Shown: positions 44,251 through 53,741 of the stretch, piece by piece
Position numbering within the stretch: the first letter of the stretch is position 1
How the letters are laid out: every line of letters starts with the position of its first letter
From: Porphyra umbilicalis
Taxonomy: Eukaryota; Rhodophyta; Bangiophyceae; Bangiales; Bangiaceae
NCBI GenBank assembly: GCA_002049455.2
Contig: KV918964.1
Coordinates: 62,001-126,000, forward strand
Direction of reading: 5' to 3'
DNA: 64,000 nt
Notes under the pieces: generated by a model
What the model was told of the DNA's origin: nothing
Database searches by the model: none
What the model saw: only the letters and a program-made list of their open reading frames with translations
Made by a program: the position numbers and the translations under genes

Positions 44251-45778
44251 TGCTCAGACACACGAGGCAGCACATGACAGCAATGAGCCCTCCATCGCTG
44301 TTTCTGGCTCCCCACATCGTGGAGCCGGGCCCATCGGCCAATCTGGCCGGTCTCCCACTGGCGGGCGTGCCAGGGGTCACATGTCCCGTTTGAATATTCA
44401 GACCGCGGAGGCGGGCCCGTCGACCAATTTGGCTGCCGGCCCAGTGCGAGCTGGACAGAGACCAGCAGATCTCCTCTTGCGCGCTATTTTGGGACGATGG
44501 AAAGTCCATTGCGAAATCATCGGGAATCGCACCATATCTTGATCCTGCTTTGATCCCTGAACAATGGCCCGACGGTCGAGATCATGGGCCCGTTCTCGGT
44601 CGCTCGAAATTGCATTCTGAAACTTGTGACGAGGCGGGCGCATATGTCGACCGGACGACGGCGTCGCCGATCCGGTCCACGTCGCCACCGCGATCCGCAA
44701 CCCCCCCCCCCCCCCGCCCCCCCCCCCCCCGCCACCGCCGCCGTCGCGGCCGGCGCCGGCGCCGCTCCCCCCCCAATCTCCATGCGCCCGTCACCGCTGT
44801 TGCTGCTCTCGTCTGGCGCCTCGCCCTTGTGCACGTTTTTTTTTGTCCTCTGGCTCGTTCACGTCGCTGTCTATTCGTCGCCTGCAGAAATAAAGTTCTC
44901 TCGCTGTTGTTTCTTTCTTTGCCACCTGATCTTGGAGCTTTTGCTACTGGACTCAACGCGGAGTCACCGCAGTTGAGTGCACCGCATCTTTCTCGACAAC
45001 TTTTCTTATGGCCCGTTCCACAATTCTCATAACATACTCCCTGAGAGCGAGAGGGGGATGTGCCCTCGGACCAGTACGAAGAGGCCACAATCAACAAAGC
45101 CAGCCCATTTATTCCCTAGACAACAACGCAGCAAAAAAAAGGCAAAAGAGAACACCGAAAAGACAGCCACAGCGGTGATCGGCACCAAAGGGGGAGGGCG
45201 GGGGGGCGGCGCGGGCTGCGGACGCGACGGCGGCGGTCGGGGGGGGGGGGGGGGGGGGGGGAGGGGGGAGTGCGGATCGCGGCGGCGGCGGTGGGAAGGG
45301 GGGAAGGGGGGGGGGACGGGGGGGGAGGGTGCGGATCGCGGTGGCGACGTGGACCGGATCGGCGACGCCGTCGTCCGGTCGACATATGCGCCCGCCTCGT
45401 CACAAGTTTCAGAATGCAATTTCGAGCGACCGAGAACGGGCCCATGATCTCGACCGTCGGGCCATTGTTCAGGGATCAAAGCAGGATCAAGATATGGTGC
45501 GATTCCCGATGATTTCGCAATGGACTTTCCATCGTCCCAAAATAGCGCGCAAGAGGAGATCTGCTGGTCTCTGTCCAGCTCGCACTGGGCCGGCAGCCAA
45601 ATTGGTCGACGGGCCCGCCTCCGCGCTCCGAATATTCACACGGGACATGTGACCCCTGGCACGCCCGCCAGTGGGAGACCAGCCAGATTGGCCGATGGGC
45701 CCGGCTCCACGATGTGGGGAGCCAGAAACAGCGATGGAGGGCTCATTGCTGTCATGTGCTGCCTCGTGCGTCAGAGCA
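44251..45778. mobile_element. Long inverted-repeat element (450-bp arms, 629-bp loop)
   Basis: Arms 44251-44700 and 45330-45778 are nearly identical reverse complements over about 450 bp, starting TGCTC(A/T)GAC(A/G)CACGAGGCAGC and ending at a poly-C run (44701 on) and a poly-G-rich stretch (to 45329). The loop is 629 bp and lacks a convincing gene. No target duplication was found next to the arm ends. Mutator-like non-autonomous elements and foldback elements have arms of this size; I cannot choose. A transcript through it would fold into a very long double strand. Confidence 0.85.
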
Positions 45779-48700
45779 GCCCGCGTCTGATGAGGCCATT
45801 CCCGAAAAAGGTGAAGGATTCTGACGGCACCAACCCGTTGAGTCGTGACCTGCCTCCACGCTGTCCGTGAGCCGGTGACAAGTGGTGTACCTTTTGATGG
45901 GCCCTTTCTCAATTGAGACGCTCTGGCGCTCTCTCATTGGTCTACCAGATCACCGACAAAGTGGGAAGTGCCTGGTAGACCCTGGCGCCAATGAGAGCGC
46001 AGAGCCGTGGGAACTATCGAGGCAACAATTTTCCGGCATGCGCGATAGTGCCCACCACGAGTGAACGCGGACGACATTTTGGAGCCATGTCTGCAATGGA
46101 CCTGCCACGAACGCCGAAGTCGGGCGCGTCGTCGGCTGTCCCCGAAAGTTTGTTTCAGAAATCTTAAGTCCCTGACGAGAAGGTCCCCCGGGACCGCCGA
46201 GCGTCTCCTGGAATCGTGGATTGGTCACGTTTAAGGGATTTCGAGAGCGCCGGTCCAAAATCGAGAGCGTTGCATCGCAAATGAGGCACATGTGAGATGT
46301 CGAGGGCACTATTGATCCCGCCGGAGTGCTAGGTTTTTTGTAGAACAACTGTAGACACGAGAAACCAACTTGCTATGCATCCCTTGCAAAGCTACGAGTG
46401 TGAGTTCAGCAGGGTTGCAGGCTGCGTTGCTGGCGAAAGAAGAGCGTGCCGACACCGCCACCGCTGAGCAGCAACTGTTGGTGAGAAGCGATCGTGCAGC
46501 TGAAGCGACTTGATATACTGGATATTGCTGACCTCCAAAAAATGGCTGTTGCAGAGTGGTTGCAATTATTCAACAGCGCACGTGGACCAATGCAAAGGCT
46601 AGGGATCATGTGAGCTCCCTACACAGTCTTCTCATGAAGCTCTACGCCCTGCAAACGCACATCGGGATCTCAAGAAATGTGAAGAATTTTCTTAATCTCA
46701 TGGGAAATGACAGGTCTGGCCCAGACCCCTCTCCATGCCGTCTTTAGGCCGAAGAAAACGGCTTAAATATCTCAGGAAATCACATTGTCGGTTGCAATGG
46801 CTCTGCGTGACACCTGCAAGACACGGTTATTTGCTTGCAAGACTACTGGCGGCAACTCTCAGCCAATAGCTCGCTCGTGGATTGTCGATTGGCAAATCCG
46901 ACTTCATTTCTACGCTATGTCGTCGGCTCGGCCTCCCTTCGCTTTGCAACTGCCATTTTTTGGCGGTAAGCAGTAGTGAGACTCAGGTCTGGCCCGAGCG
47001 GTTCCTCGTGACGACGCCACGGCTTTGACCAAGCGTCCTACTGCGCTCCAGTCGCTTCACGGGCCATGAAAAACGCATGGGAGGCCAACGTAAATCGACC
47101 ACACCTGGCAACCTCGCTCAGATGTACCATGTACGATTCTGTGTGGCAATTGTGTACTGATGCCGTGGTAACCTTTGCTGTTTTTTTTGCAGATGCCTGT
47201 CTTCATATGCATGTGGTGCTCTTCGACGCTCTGTCGCATGGCTCAGACTCTTTCTTCACTCTTCCCTGCGCGCAGATGCATCAGACTGCTATTTTTGTTG
47301 CCAGTTCTGCCATCTGTGGAAGCGTACTGTGTGAGTGCAGCAGGGCATGTCCTCAGAGCACACCCAACAACGTCTCCCTCAAGTTCTGAAACCCCAAACG
47401 GAATATGCCACGTTTGCTTACGTGGAAGACGCTCAGCGGCTCCCCATTTTTATCATCCAAGAGGGCCATCCGCGGTCCTGGAGTTATCGAAAACAGGGGC
47501 TACATGGTCCAGAGATGGGTGCAAGAAGATGGGGGAAGCGTGCTTAGCAACGTCGACCCCCAAGCGGACAGAAATTGAACCTATATCCAAGCAGTCACGA
47601 GGTGAGGGAGGGAGGGGCGAAAAGGCTGCCATCCCGACAAGAACGCGTCGCCTCTTTCCAATCGTATGTGCAGACTTTTGTTATCTCAGTAAACATACCG
47701 AAAGTCAGATTCACACGTCTCAAAGAAAGCGCCACGAACTGACAGGAACTGGTCGACCTGCAGGCACGACGCAGAAAAATCTCTCTTCGGGAAGACATCT
47801 GGCAAACTATTGACAGATGGCAAGCTTCACACGACAGCGCAGAGCCGCGGCTGTCGGTCGAGGACCCTGGAAACGGGGTGCGCTGTGCGACGCGCTGTCA
47901 AGACGCTGCCACGGCAGGCACCGCGCGGTCCGACAGATGCTTCGATTCGAATGCTTCCAGAACGAGAGGCGGACGGCGCCTTTGCTGGTGGCGGCGTTGG
48001 CTTGCTCAGAACGAGCACTGCCGCAAGCGTCGAAACGGACAGTGTCGGTGGGCCCGCGCAAGAATATCGGCGCGGTCGCGCAATCAATCACGTGATCCAT
48101 TTGCATGCAATGAGAAATCTTTGAAAGTTTCCAATCTGATCCAAGCCATATCATTGGCTGCTGGAAATTTTCACAGAAATGTTGGGAGGGGGGCGGATCC
48201 ATCATCGCCAGGGGTCGGCCGGCCCGTGATCAGATTCCTCTGATCCCTGTTGGCGCCAGGCCCGCCCCCCCCCTCCAATTGGTCGTAGGCCAGTCTCATG
48301 TCAAGCGCGGCGCGGCGGGTGCCTCAGCCGCTTCCACGAGGCGGGACTTTCGTCGACGTAGGGGCCCGCGCGAGGCCCTGTGCCAGTGTCGGTGCGGCCC
48401 GCCTCGTGCGCGGCGCTGCGTGGGGCCTTGTCGCAGAGGGGGCCGTTAGGGGAGCCTCAAATGCGTCTGCCTGGGCGGTCTCGGGCACACCTCCTGCTCG
48501 GGCGGGCCCGCAGCACCCTGCGCCGTCCCATTCACGCACGCGCACGAGGGGCCGCAGCGTGGGATGCCATCCGCGGCTCGTTGGGGCGCCCCCTTGACCG
48601 CCATCGGCCGCACGGAGGGGCGTCCCCTGGGCTTTGGTCGCGCGCTCGTGGTCCGCGTGCGCGCGCTTCTCGTGTCGCGAGCTGTCGGCTGCCGGCGACG

Positions 48701-48795
48701 GCATATGAGCACGCCGTCCGCCGGCGGCTCGTGATCCCTCGCTCATTCATCCCAACGACCTCCCGCACGCATCCCCTCACCGTTAAGTTCTTCCC
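45779..48795. other. 3 kb without a supported gene
   Basis: Lower-GC DNA. An imperfect inverted repeat (45920-45948 with 45972-46005, GCTCTG...CATTGG...TCTACCAG and complement) forms one hairpin. Open frames at plus 47175-47813 and minus 47807-48205 have no motifs. The left end of Harbinger element 2 probably lies in the right part of this stretch, where GC rises sharply after about 48300. Confidence 0.4.
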
Positions 48796-48797
48796 GC

Positions 48798-48970
48798 CCT
48801 TGCCGCCGGCGTGGGACGCCGGCGGCTGCCCCCCCCCCCCTCTCTGCTACCGTTGCCATTTTTCCGCGCTTGCCGCCGGCGTGGCACGCCGGCGGCCTTT
48901 TCCCCGATCCCCCCTTCTACCGTTGGGCTTTTCCCACGCTTACCGCCGGCGAGGCACGCTGGCGGCGGTT
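48798..48970. repeat. Three tandem units of about 71 bp, each with a GCCGCCGGCGT hairpin
   Basis: GCCGCCGGCGT-GGG-ACGCCGGCGGC starts near 48804, with close variants near 48872 and 48942, separated by C-rich and T-rich spacers of similar sequence (CTACCGTTG). The core GCCGGCGGC recurs densely through element 2 (to 53119 and again 63327-63530). They may be subterminal binding sites of the transposon or simple expansion. Confidence 0.7.
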
Positions 48971-49339
48971 CCCCGCCCTCCCCCCCGCTTGTTTTTTTTC
49001 GCCGCCGGCCACCCGCGTGTGGCTCTTTGCCCGCGTGCGCCGCCGGTGCAGCGTGGGCGCCGGCGGTGTGCCGTGTGCACAACGGTGCCTCGTCCCCTCC
49101 GCCCCCCCCCCCTCCCTGACCCTCGGCCAATCTGTTCAAGAGCCGCCGCTCTCCCCCGTCTCCCACCATGACCCGCAAGCCCGACCCGGAGCGCGACACG
49201 GAGCGAAGGAGGGACCAGCGTCGGCGGCAACAAGAGCGTCTCGCCGTGCTCGCGTGGCGCACCTGTTCGTGCCACCTCGGAGGGGGCTCGCCGTGCTCCA
49301 CATCGTCACCGTCGTGAGGCGGACGGGCGCCATCACCGC

Positions 49340-50120
49340 CGCGCAGCAACTGGGCGCCGCCGGTTGTTAGGCACCCTCAACAAGCCGGCGGCAACTGGGG
49401 CGGGGGGCAAAGACGGCCGCCGTCGCCGCCCCGCAACAACTGGGCGCCGCCGGCTGGTCGGCACCCTCAACAAGCCGGCAGCTACTGGTACGGGGGGCAA
49501 GGACGGGCGCCGTCGCCGCCGCGCGACAGCTGGGCGCCGCCGGCTGACTTGCACCAATATCAAGCCGGCGGCAATTGTGACCGGAGGCAAGGACGGGCGC
49601 CGTCGCCGCCGCGCAGCAGTTGGGCGCCGCTGGCTGATTCGCACGAACATCAAGCCAGCGGCAACTGGGGCGGGGGGCAAGGACGGGCGCCGTCGCCGCA
49701 GCGCAACAACTGGGGGCCGCCGGCATATCCGCACCCACACCAAGCCGGCGGCAGCTGGGACGAGGACAAGGGGGGGCGCCCTTGTCACCGGGCAACAACT
49801 GGGCGCCGCCGGCTGGTCGCCAGCCACAACAAGCCGGCTGCAGCTGGGGCGGGGGGCAAGCACGAGCGTCGTCGCTGCCGCGCGACAGCTGGGCGCCGCT
49901 GGCTGATCGACACCGACCTCAAGACGGCGGCAACTGGGATGGGAGGCAAGGACGGGCGCCGTCGCCGCAGTGCAACGACTGGGCACCGCCGGCTGCTCCG
50001 CACCCACGCCAAGCCGGCGGCAACTCGGGGCCGCCACCTGGAGGTCGATCACAACACATGGACGGCCATTGGGGCGGCAGGCAAGGACAGAAGTCGTTGC
50101 CGCCGCGCAGCGACTGGGTT
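49340..50120. repeat. 90-bp tandem repeat, about 8-9 units
   Basis: The block CTGGGCGCCGCCGG recurs near 49349, 49440, 49529, 49619, 49709, 49798, 49889 and 49978, i.e. every 89-91 bp. Between copies are CAAGCCGGCGGCAACTGGGG and GGCAAGGACGGGCGCCGTCGCCGCC. Because 90 is a multiple of three, frames stay open through the array on both strands. Confidence 0.9.
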
Positions 50121-50798
50121 ACGCCGGCTGGGCGGATCCCTCGTCAAGCCGGCGGCGGCGACGCACGGCATCCGACAGGCGGGGGACCGCCGCCTGGAGG
50201 CGTGGACGGCGGCGGGCCGCCAGACCACGGTCAACTCTTGCCGCAAGACGTGAGCGCGCTGCCGGCTCGCGGCTGTCTGCCGCTCGCCGGCGGCAGGTGC
50301 GCGCTGCCGCCAGAAGGTGTGTACCCTCAAAGCGGCGGCCAATCGCGTGGGGGCGAGGGACGGGCGGCGTTGCCGCCGCCGGCTAATGGTGCGATGCTAC
50401 AAGCCGGCGGCAACCCCACACCTTCCGGGGCCACCCGCCACGAAGGCGGTGGCTCGCAGGCGCCGCCGCGAGTCAACGGGCCGTCTGAAGCCAGCGGAGA
50501 GTCGGCACCGCCGGCTGCAGACCAACCGCAAGAGGGCGACGCGCAGCCCTCACCCGCTGAATGCCGGCCGCCGGCAAACACCGTGCACCCCCCGCCCGTC
50601 CCGAACTTGAGTCCAGGGGCTCCGGGGGAGGCAGCGGCGGACACGCCGGCGGCGGGCCATGACAAGCCGGCGGGCCACGACATGTCGGCGGGCCACGACC
50701 AGCCGGCGGGCCAGGACCAGCCGGCGGACCAGGCCAAGCCGGCGGGCCAGGACAAGCTGGCGGCAGCGACGGGCGCGCTGCCGCCGGTGCACAAGTAG
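49549..50798 (+). pseudogene. Trp/Gly/Pro repeat protein preceding the Myb-like gene of element 2
   Basis: On the plus strand the array can encode a 30-residue repeat of the form NNWAPPA-x5-QAGGNWGGGQGRAPSP. The frame is held at 49549-49770 and again, after a shift near 49780, at 49782-50798. It then becomes a Pro/Ala/Gly-rich tail with repeated AGHDKPAGHD/AGQDQPAD units, ending TAG at 50796-50798. It sits where element 1 has its Cys-rich ORF. It may be the N-terminal part of the Myb-like protein, a separate ORF, or not translated. Confidence 0.35.
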
Positions 50799-52444
50799 TG
50801 GACGTTGACGCCGTCGGCTGCGGCGTTGCTGCGCCGACGGACGCACGCCCACCGATGGGGACTGGGCTGGAGTGGACGGATGAGGAGCGTGTGGCGCTGT
50901 GCAAGGCGTACTTAAGCACGTCCCTGGACCCCATCAAGGAGGGGGACCAGAGTGGGCCGACGTTTTGGGCCTCGGTCGTGGCGGCATGGAAGGGGCTGCT
51001 TGCGGGGCGCCCTGGCGTCCGCCGGCGCACTGAGCGCGGCGTGGGGGGAGTGCAGAAGCAGTGCGACAAGAACCGCATTGGCGTGATCGCGTTTGGCTCA
51101 CACTACATGGCGGTCAAGCGCATGGAGCTGACGGGCAACCCAAGTGACGAGGACATGATCAGCGCTGCGATGGCGCGCTTCTGTGGCGCCAATGTGTACG
51201 AGGCGATACGCAAGGATCACACGTCGGACTAGGCCAAGGGCAAGGCGACCAAGCGCAATGCCAAGAAAGTGCACTGCCCGTGGGTCCCGTGCTGGCGGGT
51301 GCTGCGGCACTTCGACAAGTTCAGCGGGGCCGCCGGGGCCGCCGCAGCCGACGGCGGCGCCGCCGGTGCCGGATCAGCCGGCGGCTCTCCCGGCGGCCGT
51401 TCGACATGCAACTCTGACGAGGACGGAGAGGACGCGGGGGCTGGCGGCTACCAATCGCACCCGCGTGGTGCGAAGGCCGGCAAGCGTGACAAGGCGGCGG
51501 GCATCCAGGAGTCGCGTATGTTCAAGGCGAGCACCGACGCGCTGTCCGCGCTGGCGCAAGCAACATCGGAGCGCACGACCGTGGCTTTTTTTAACTCGGC
51601 AGAGATGCGGGACACGCCGGAAGCTGTCGCGATTCGTCGCGCGATTGCTTGCAAGCTGATGGCGGCGGCCGGCTTGGCGCTGTTCCCGCCGGATACTTTG
51701 TCGGAGGCGTTTCCGCCGCCGGTGTCTAGAGGAGATGCGCCGGCGGCAGAGGAGTCGAAATCCCCCACACCCGCGCTGAAATCATCGTCGACACCGCGTA
51801 TGCCGCCGGCGCAGGAGCCGCCGGCTGGCATGGCGGTGCTGCCGGCATCCACGCCGGCGGCGATCGCCTCTGGGGGTGCGCGGCCGGCGTCTGCGGTCAA
51901 TACGATGACTGCGACTGTGTCCTCTCCGGCGGCCTCGGCCGCCAGCTCTGGTGCACCTGGGCGTGTGCCGCCGGCGTCTGCGGTCAAGACGACGACTGCT
52001 ACTGTGTCCTCGCCGGCGCCCTCGGCCGCTGGCTCTGGTGCAGCAAGCCGTGGCCGGCGGTCGCTGTCGACAAAGCAGGTCAAGGCAGCAACGGCTCTTG
52101 CCGCTGGGTCCAAGAAACTCTACAATGAGAACGATGGCATTTATGTGGTGCATGTTTTTCCTGTGCGCGACGATGGCGCGGTTTGTTCGGAGGACCGGAA
52201 AGACGCTGAGGGGGACGACTCGAGTGATGACGATAGCAACGCGGAGTACCAGAAGTGTGTTAGAGTGCGTATTGGACAGCGACTTCAAAGGGTTTTTTTT
52301 CCCCGTTGCGCAGGGTTTTTTTTTCCCTGTTGGGCAGGGTTTTTTTTCCTACGTACTTCGTCTTTGCGTGCTTCAGAGAGTATCCCTCTCGCGTCGGTCT
52401 CGGGTAGCTTACCACGCCAGCAGCGGCAGATATCTGCGCGATAG
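50798..52444 (+). pseudogene. Myb/SANT-like partner protein of PIF/Harbinger element 2, premature stop
   Basis: Homologous to 32890-34809. Landmarks are LEWTDEERVALCKAY, a DQSGPTFW helix, the Arg-rich RRRTERGVGGVQKQ block, FGSHYMAVKRM, LTGNPSDEDMISAAMARFCG and, after an in-frame TAG at 51230-51232, PCWRVLRHFDKFSG. The same frame continues through an Ala/Ser/Pro-rich region to 52444, crossing the T-run motif. The TAG falls just before a block conserved between the two elements, so the protein is most likely inactivated. The start codon is unclear. Confidence 0.75.
52290..52349. repeat. Three-unit GGG-T8/9-CCC motif, element 2
   Basis: GGG-T8-CCCC-GTTGCG-CAGGG-T9-CCC-TGTTGGG-CAGGG-T8-CC: three T-runs about 25 bp apart. 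Same motif as 32391-32426 in element 1. Confidence 0.75.
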
Positions 52445-52689
52445 CCGCAGCGCTGCTCGCCGTCACGCCGACTGTGCGCCGATGCTGAGATGCCGTGCTG
52501 CGCCTTTCGCACGTCGCCGCCGTCGGCGCGTCAGTAACAACTGTTCGTGCGTGGCGGCGGCGGCCTTTGGGCAGGTCTACCTCTCAAAAGGCAGCAAACG
52601 AAGGCTCTACGAAACACGCTCACAAAGACACACAGATGTAAGGAAAGAAAAATCGCGAGGCGGGAAAAAAATCTTTTGTTCGTCTCTAG

Positions 52690-53119
52690 TTAAACGTACG
52701 GCTCCAAAACCGTTACTCTGTCCGCCCATACGTCCTCCGCCAGGTCATGCCTCAGCTTCAGGTGCTCCTCCTCGCTCCGCGTCTCTGCCCAAGCGCCTAA
52801 CGCTTGCCCAAACGTGCCTACAGGTAGCCAGGCTACGCGTGCACTGGCGGGCGCAATGGCGGAGGGGGGATCACCGCCGCCCACAAGGCTGTCTCCATCG
52901 TCATGCATTCCCACAGCACCACCGCAAGACGCCTGACCGCCGGCGGCAGCGGCCGCCGCTGCAACTCCCCCAGCACCCCCACCCGCAACCATACCGCCGC
53001 CGGCGGATCTATCACCGCCGACGGCGGCCGCTCCTCCACTTCCGCGGCCGGCGTTGCCGGCGGCAGCACCGTGCACACCCCCAGTACCGCCGCGCTGCCG
53101 CCGCCGCCGGCGGCCTGAC
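52690..53119 (-). pseudogene. C-terminal part of PIF/Harbinger transposase, element 2
   Basis: Minus strand, 3' end of the gene whose core lies at 63327-63974, separated by the Ty3/gypsy insertion. It holds a Gly/Ala-rich module (52933-53119) and a charged C-terminus (DDGDSLVGGGD...LRHDLAEDVWADRV) ending at 52690, comparable to the LMRDLSEHVWKDRG end of the element 1 enzyme. One base is missing near 53080 relative to the duplicate module at 63327-63503, so the frame is broken even without the insertion. Confidence 0.8.
53115..53119. repeat. Target-site duplication CTGAC (left)
   Basis: CTGAC directly precedes the 5' LTR and recurs at 63327-63331 directly after the 3' LTR. Five base pairs is the usual duplication length for Ty3/gypsy integrases. 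Confidence 0.95.
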
Positions 53120-53512
53120 TGTAGCATATCTCTGCTACCAATTGGCAATTAGCCACGGGTAGCCCCCTTGACTGGCCGAATCCACGGATGTGTGTCACTC
53201 GGCTTGTGGCACGCCCTTTGGGGGGTTACTTCCGCATTGTTTATTTTTTATTGCTTGTTTGCTTGCCTGTCTTATCTGTCTGCCGGCACTCATTACGATC
53301 GCTTGATCGGATGGTCGATCGACCAGTGCCGTTGTTTGTATTAAACCACCATGGGTCCGGGGTCGCCGTCGTGGGCACCACCCGGCTCCCCATCGGATGC
53401 CCTTCAACAAAAGGTCTTCTTCCTCGCCGCGACGGCGATAGAATTCGCTTTATTGCTTGGCTACGGTCGGTGTCAGTTCACTGGTAATTGAACTAACGTT
53501 ATTAATACCACA
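53120..53512 (+). repeat. 5' LTR of copy B
   Basis: 393 bp, TG...CA ends (TGTAGC...ACCACA). Differences from the 3' LTR: CCCCC/CTCC near 53165, T/C near 53248, AATTC/AACTC at 53440-53445, and two changes near 53471-53478. Contains a short ORF at 53351-53491. Confidence 0.95.
53351..53491 (+). CDS. 46-codon ORF inside the LTR
   Basis: ATG in a strong context (CCACCATGG) opens a 46-residue frame: a Pro/Ser-rich N-terminus, then a hydrophobic stretch of about 18 residues (VFFLAAT...LLLGYG), and a short polar end. The same frame is open in the 3' LTR (63165-63305) with three residue changes (F/L, C/S, F/Y). The copy A LTR has a one-base insertion that breaks it. If transcription starts upstream of it, it is an upstream ORF before gag; it may simply be a leader element and not a functional peptide. 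Confidence 0.35.
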   Translation: MGPGSPSWAPPGSPSDALQQKVFFLAATAIEFALLLGYGRCQFTGN

Positions 53513-53514
53513 TT

Positions 53515-53532
53515 TGGTGAAGCAGCAGGGGA
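53515..53532 (+). other. Primer-binding site (candidate)
   Basis: TGGTGAAGCAGCAGGGGA starts two bases after the 5' LTR. Its complement ends in ...TTCACCA, as a tRNA 3' end does. I cannot name the tRNA from the sequence. Confidence 0.65.
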
Positions 53533-53741
53533 TACCCTCGCCTTCACCGTGCCTCGCGGCACGGTGTCCCCGAGAACTTTCTCGCTGCCTCGTGGCATTG
53601 TGGCGGTGTCGATACGGTCGTTTGGCGCGCGGGGCGTAAGCCATCGACTTGTGGGCGTGGTGCCGGGGGCATCACGGTTGAGATCTCCGACGTTGGCGCG
53701 CAGGGCGTAAGCCAAGTCGGAACACTTGTTCAGGTCCCAGT

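Noticed and set aside
44251-45778. Target-site duplication for the long inverted repeat
   Set aside because: Flanks GACTTCGGG and GCCCGCGTC were compared for direct repeats of 3-10 bp at the apparent ends and none was convincing.
48380-49349. Plus-strand 263-codon and minus-strand 188-codon open frames at the start of element 2
   Set aside because: Arg/Pro-rich translations of a GC-rich region with tandem hairpins; no motif and no counterpart in element 1.
49340-50120. Regular repeat array considered as a CRISPR array
   Set aside because: Units are contiguous 90-bp tandem repeats without distinct spacers, in a eukaryotic transposon.
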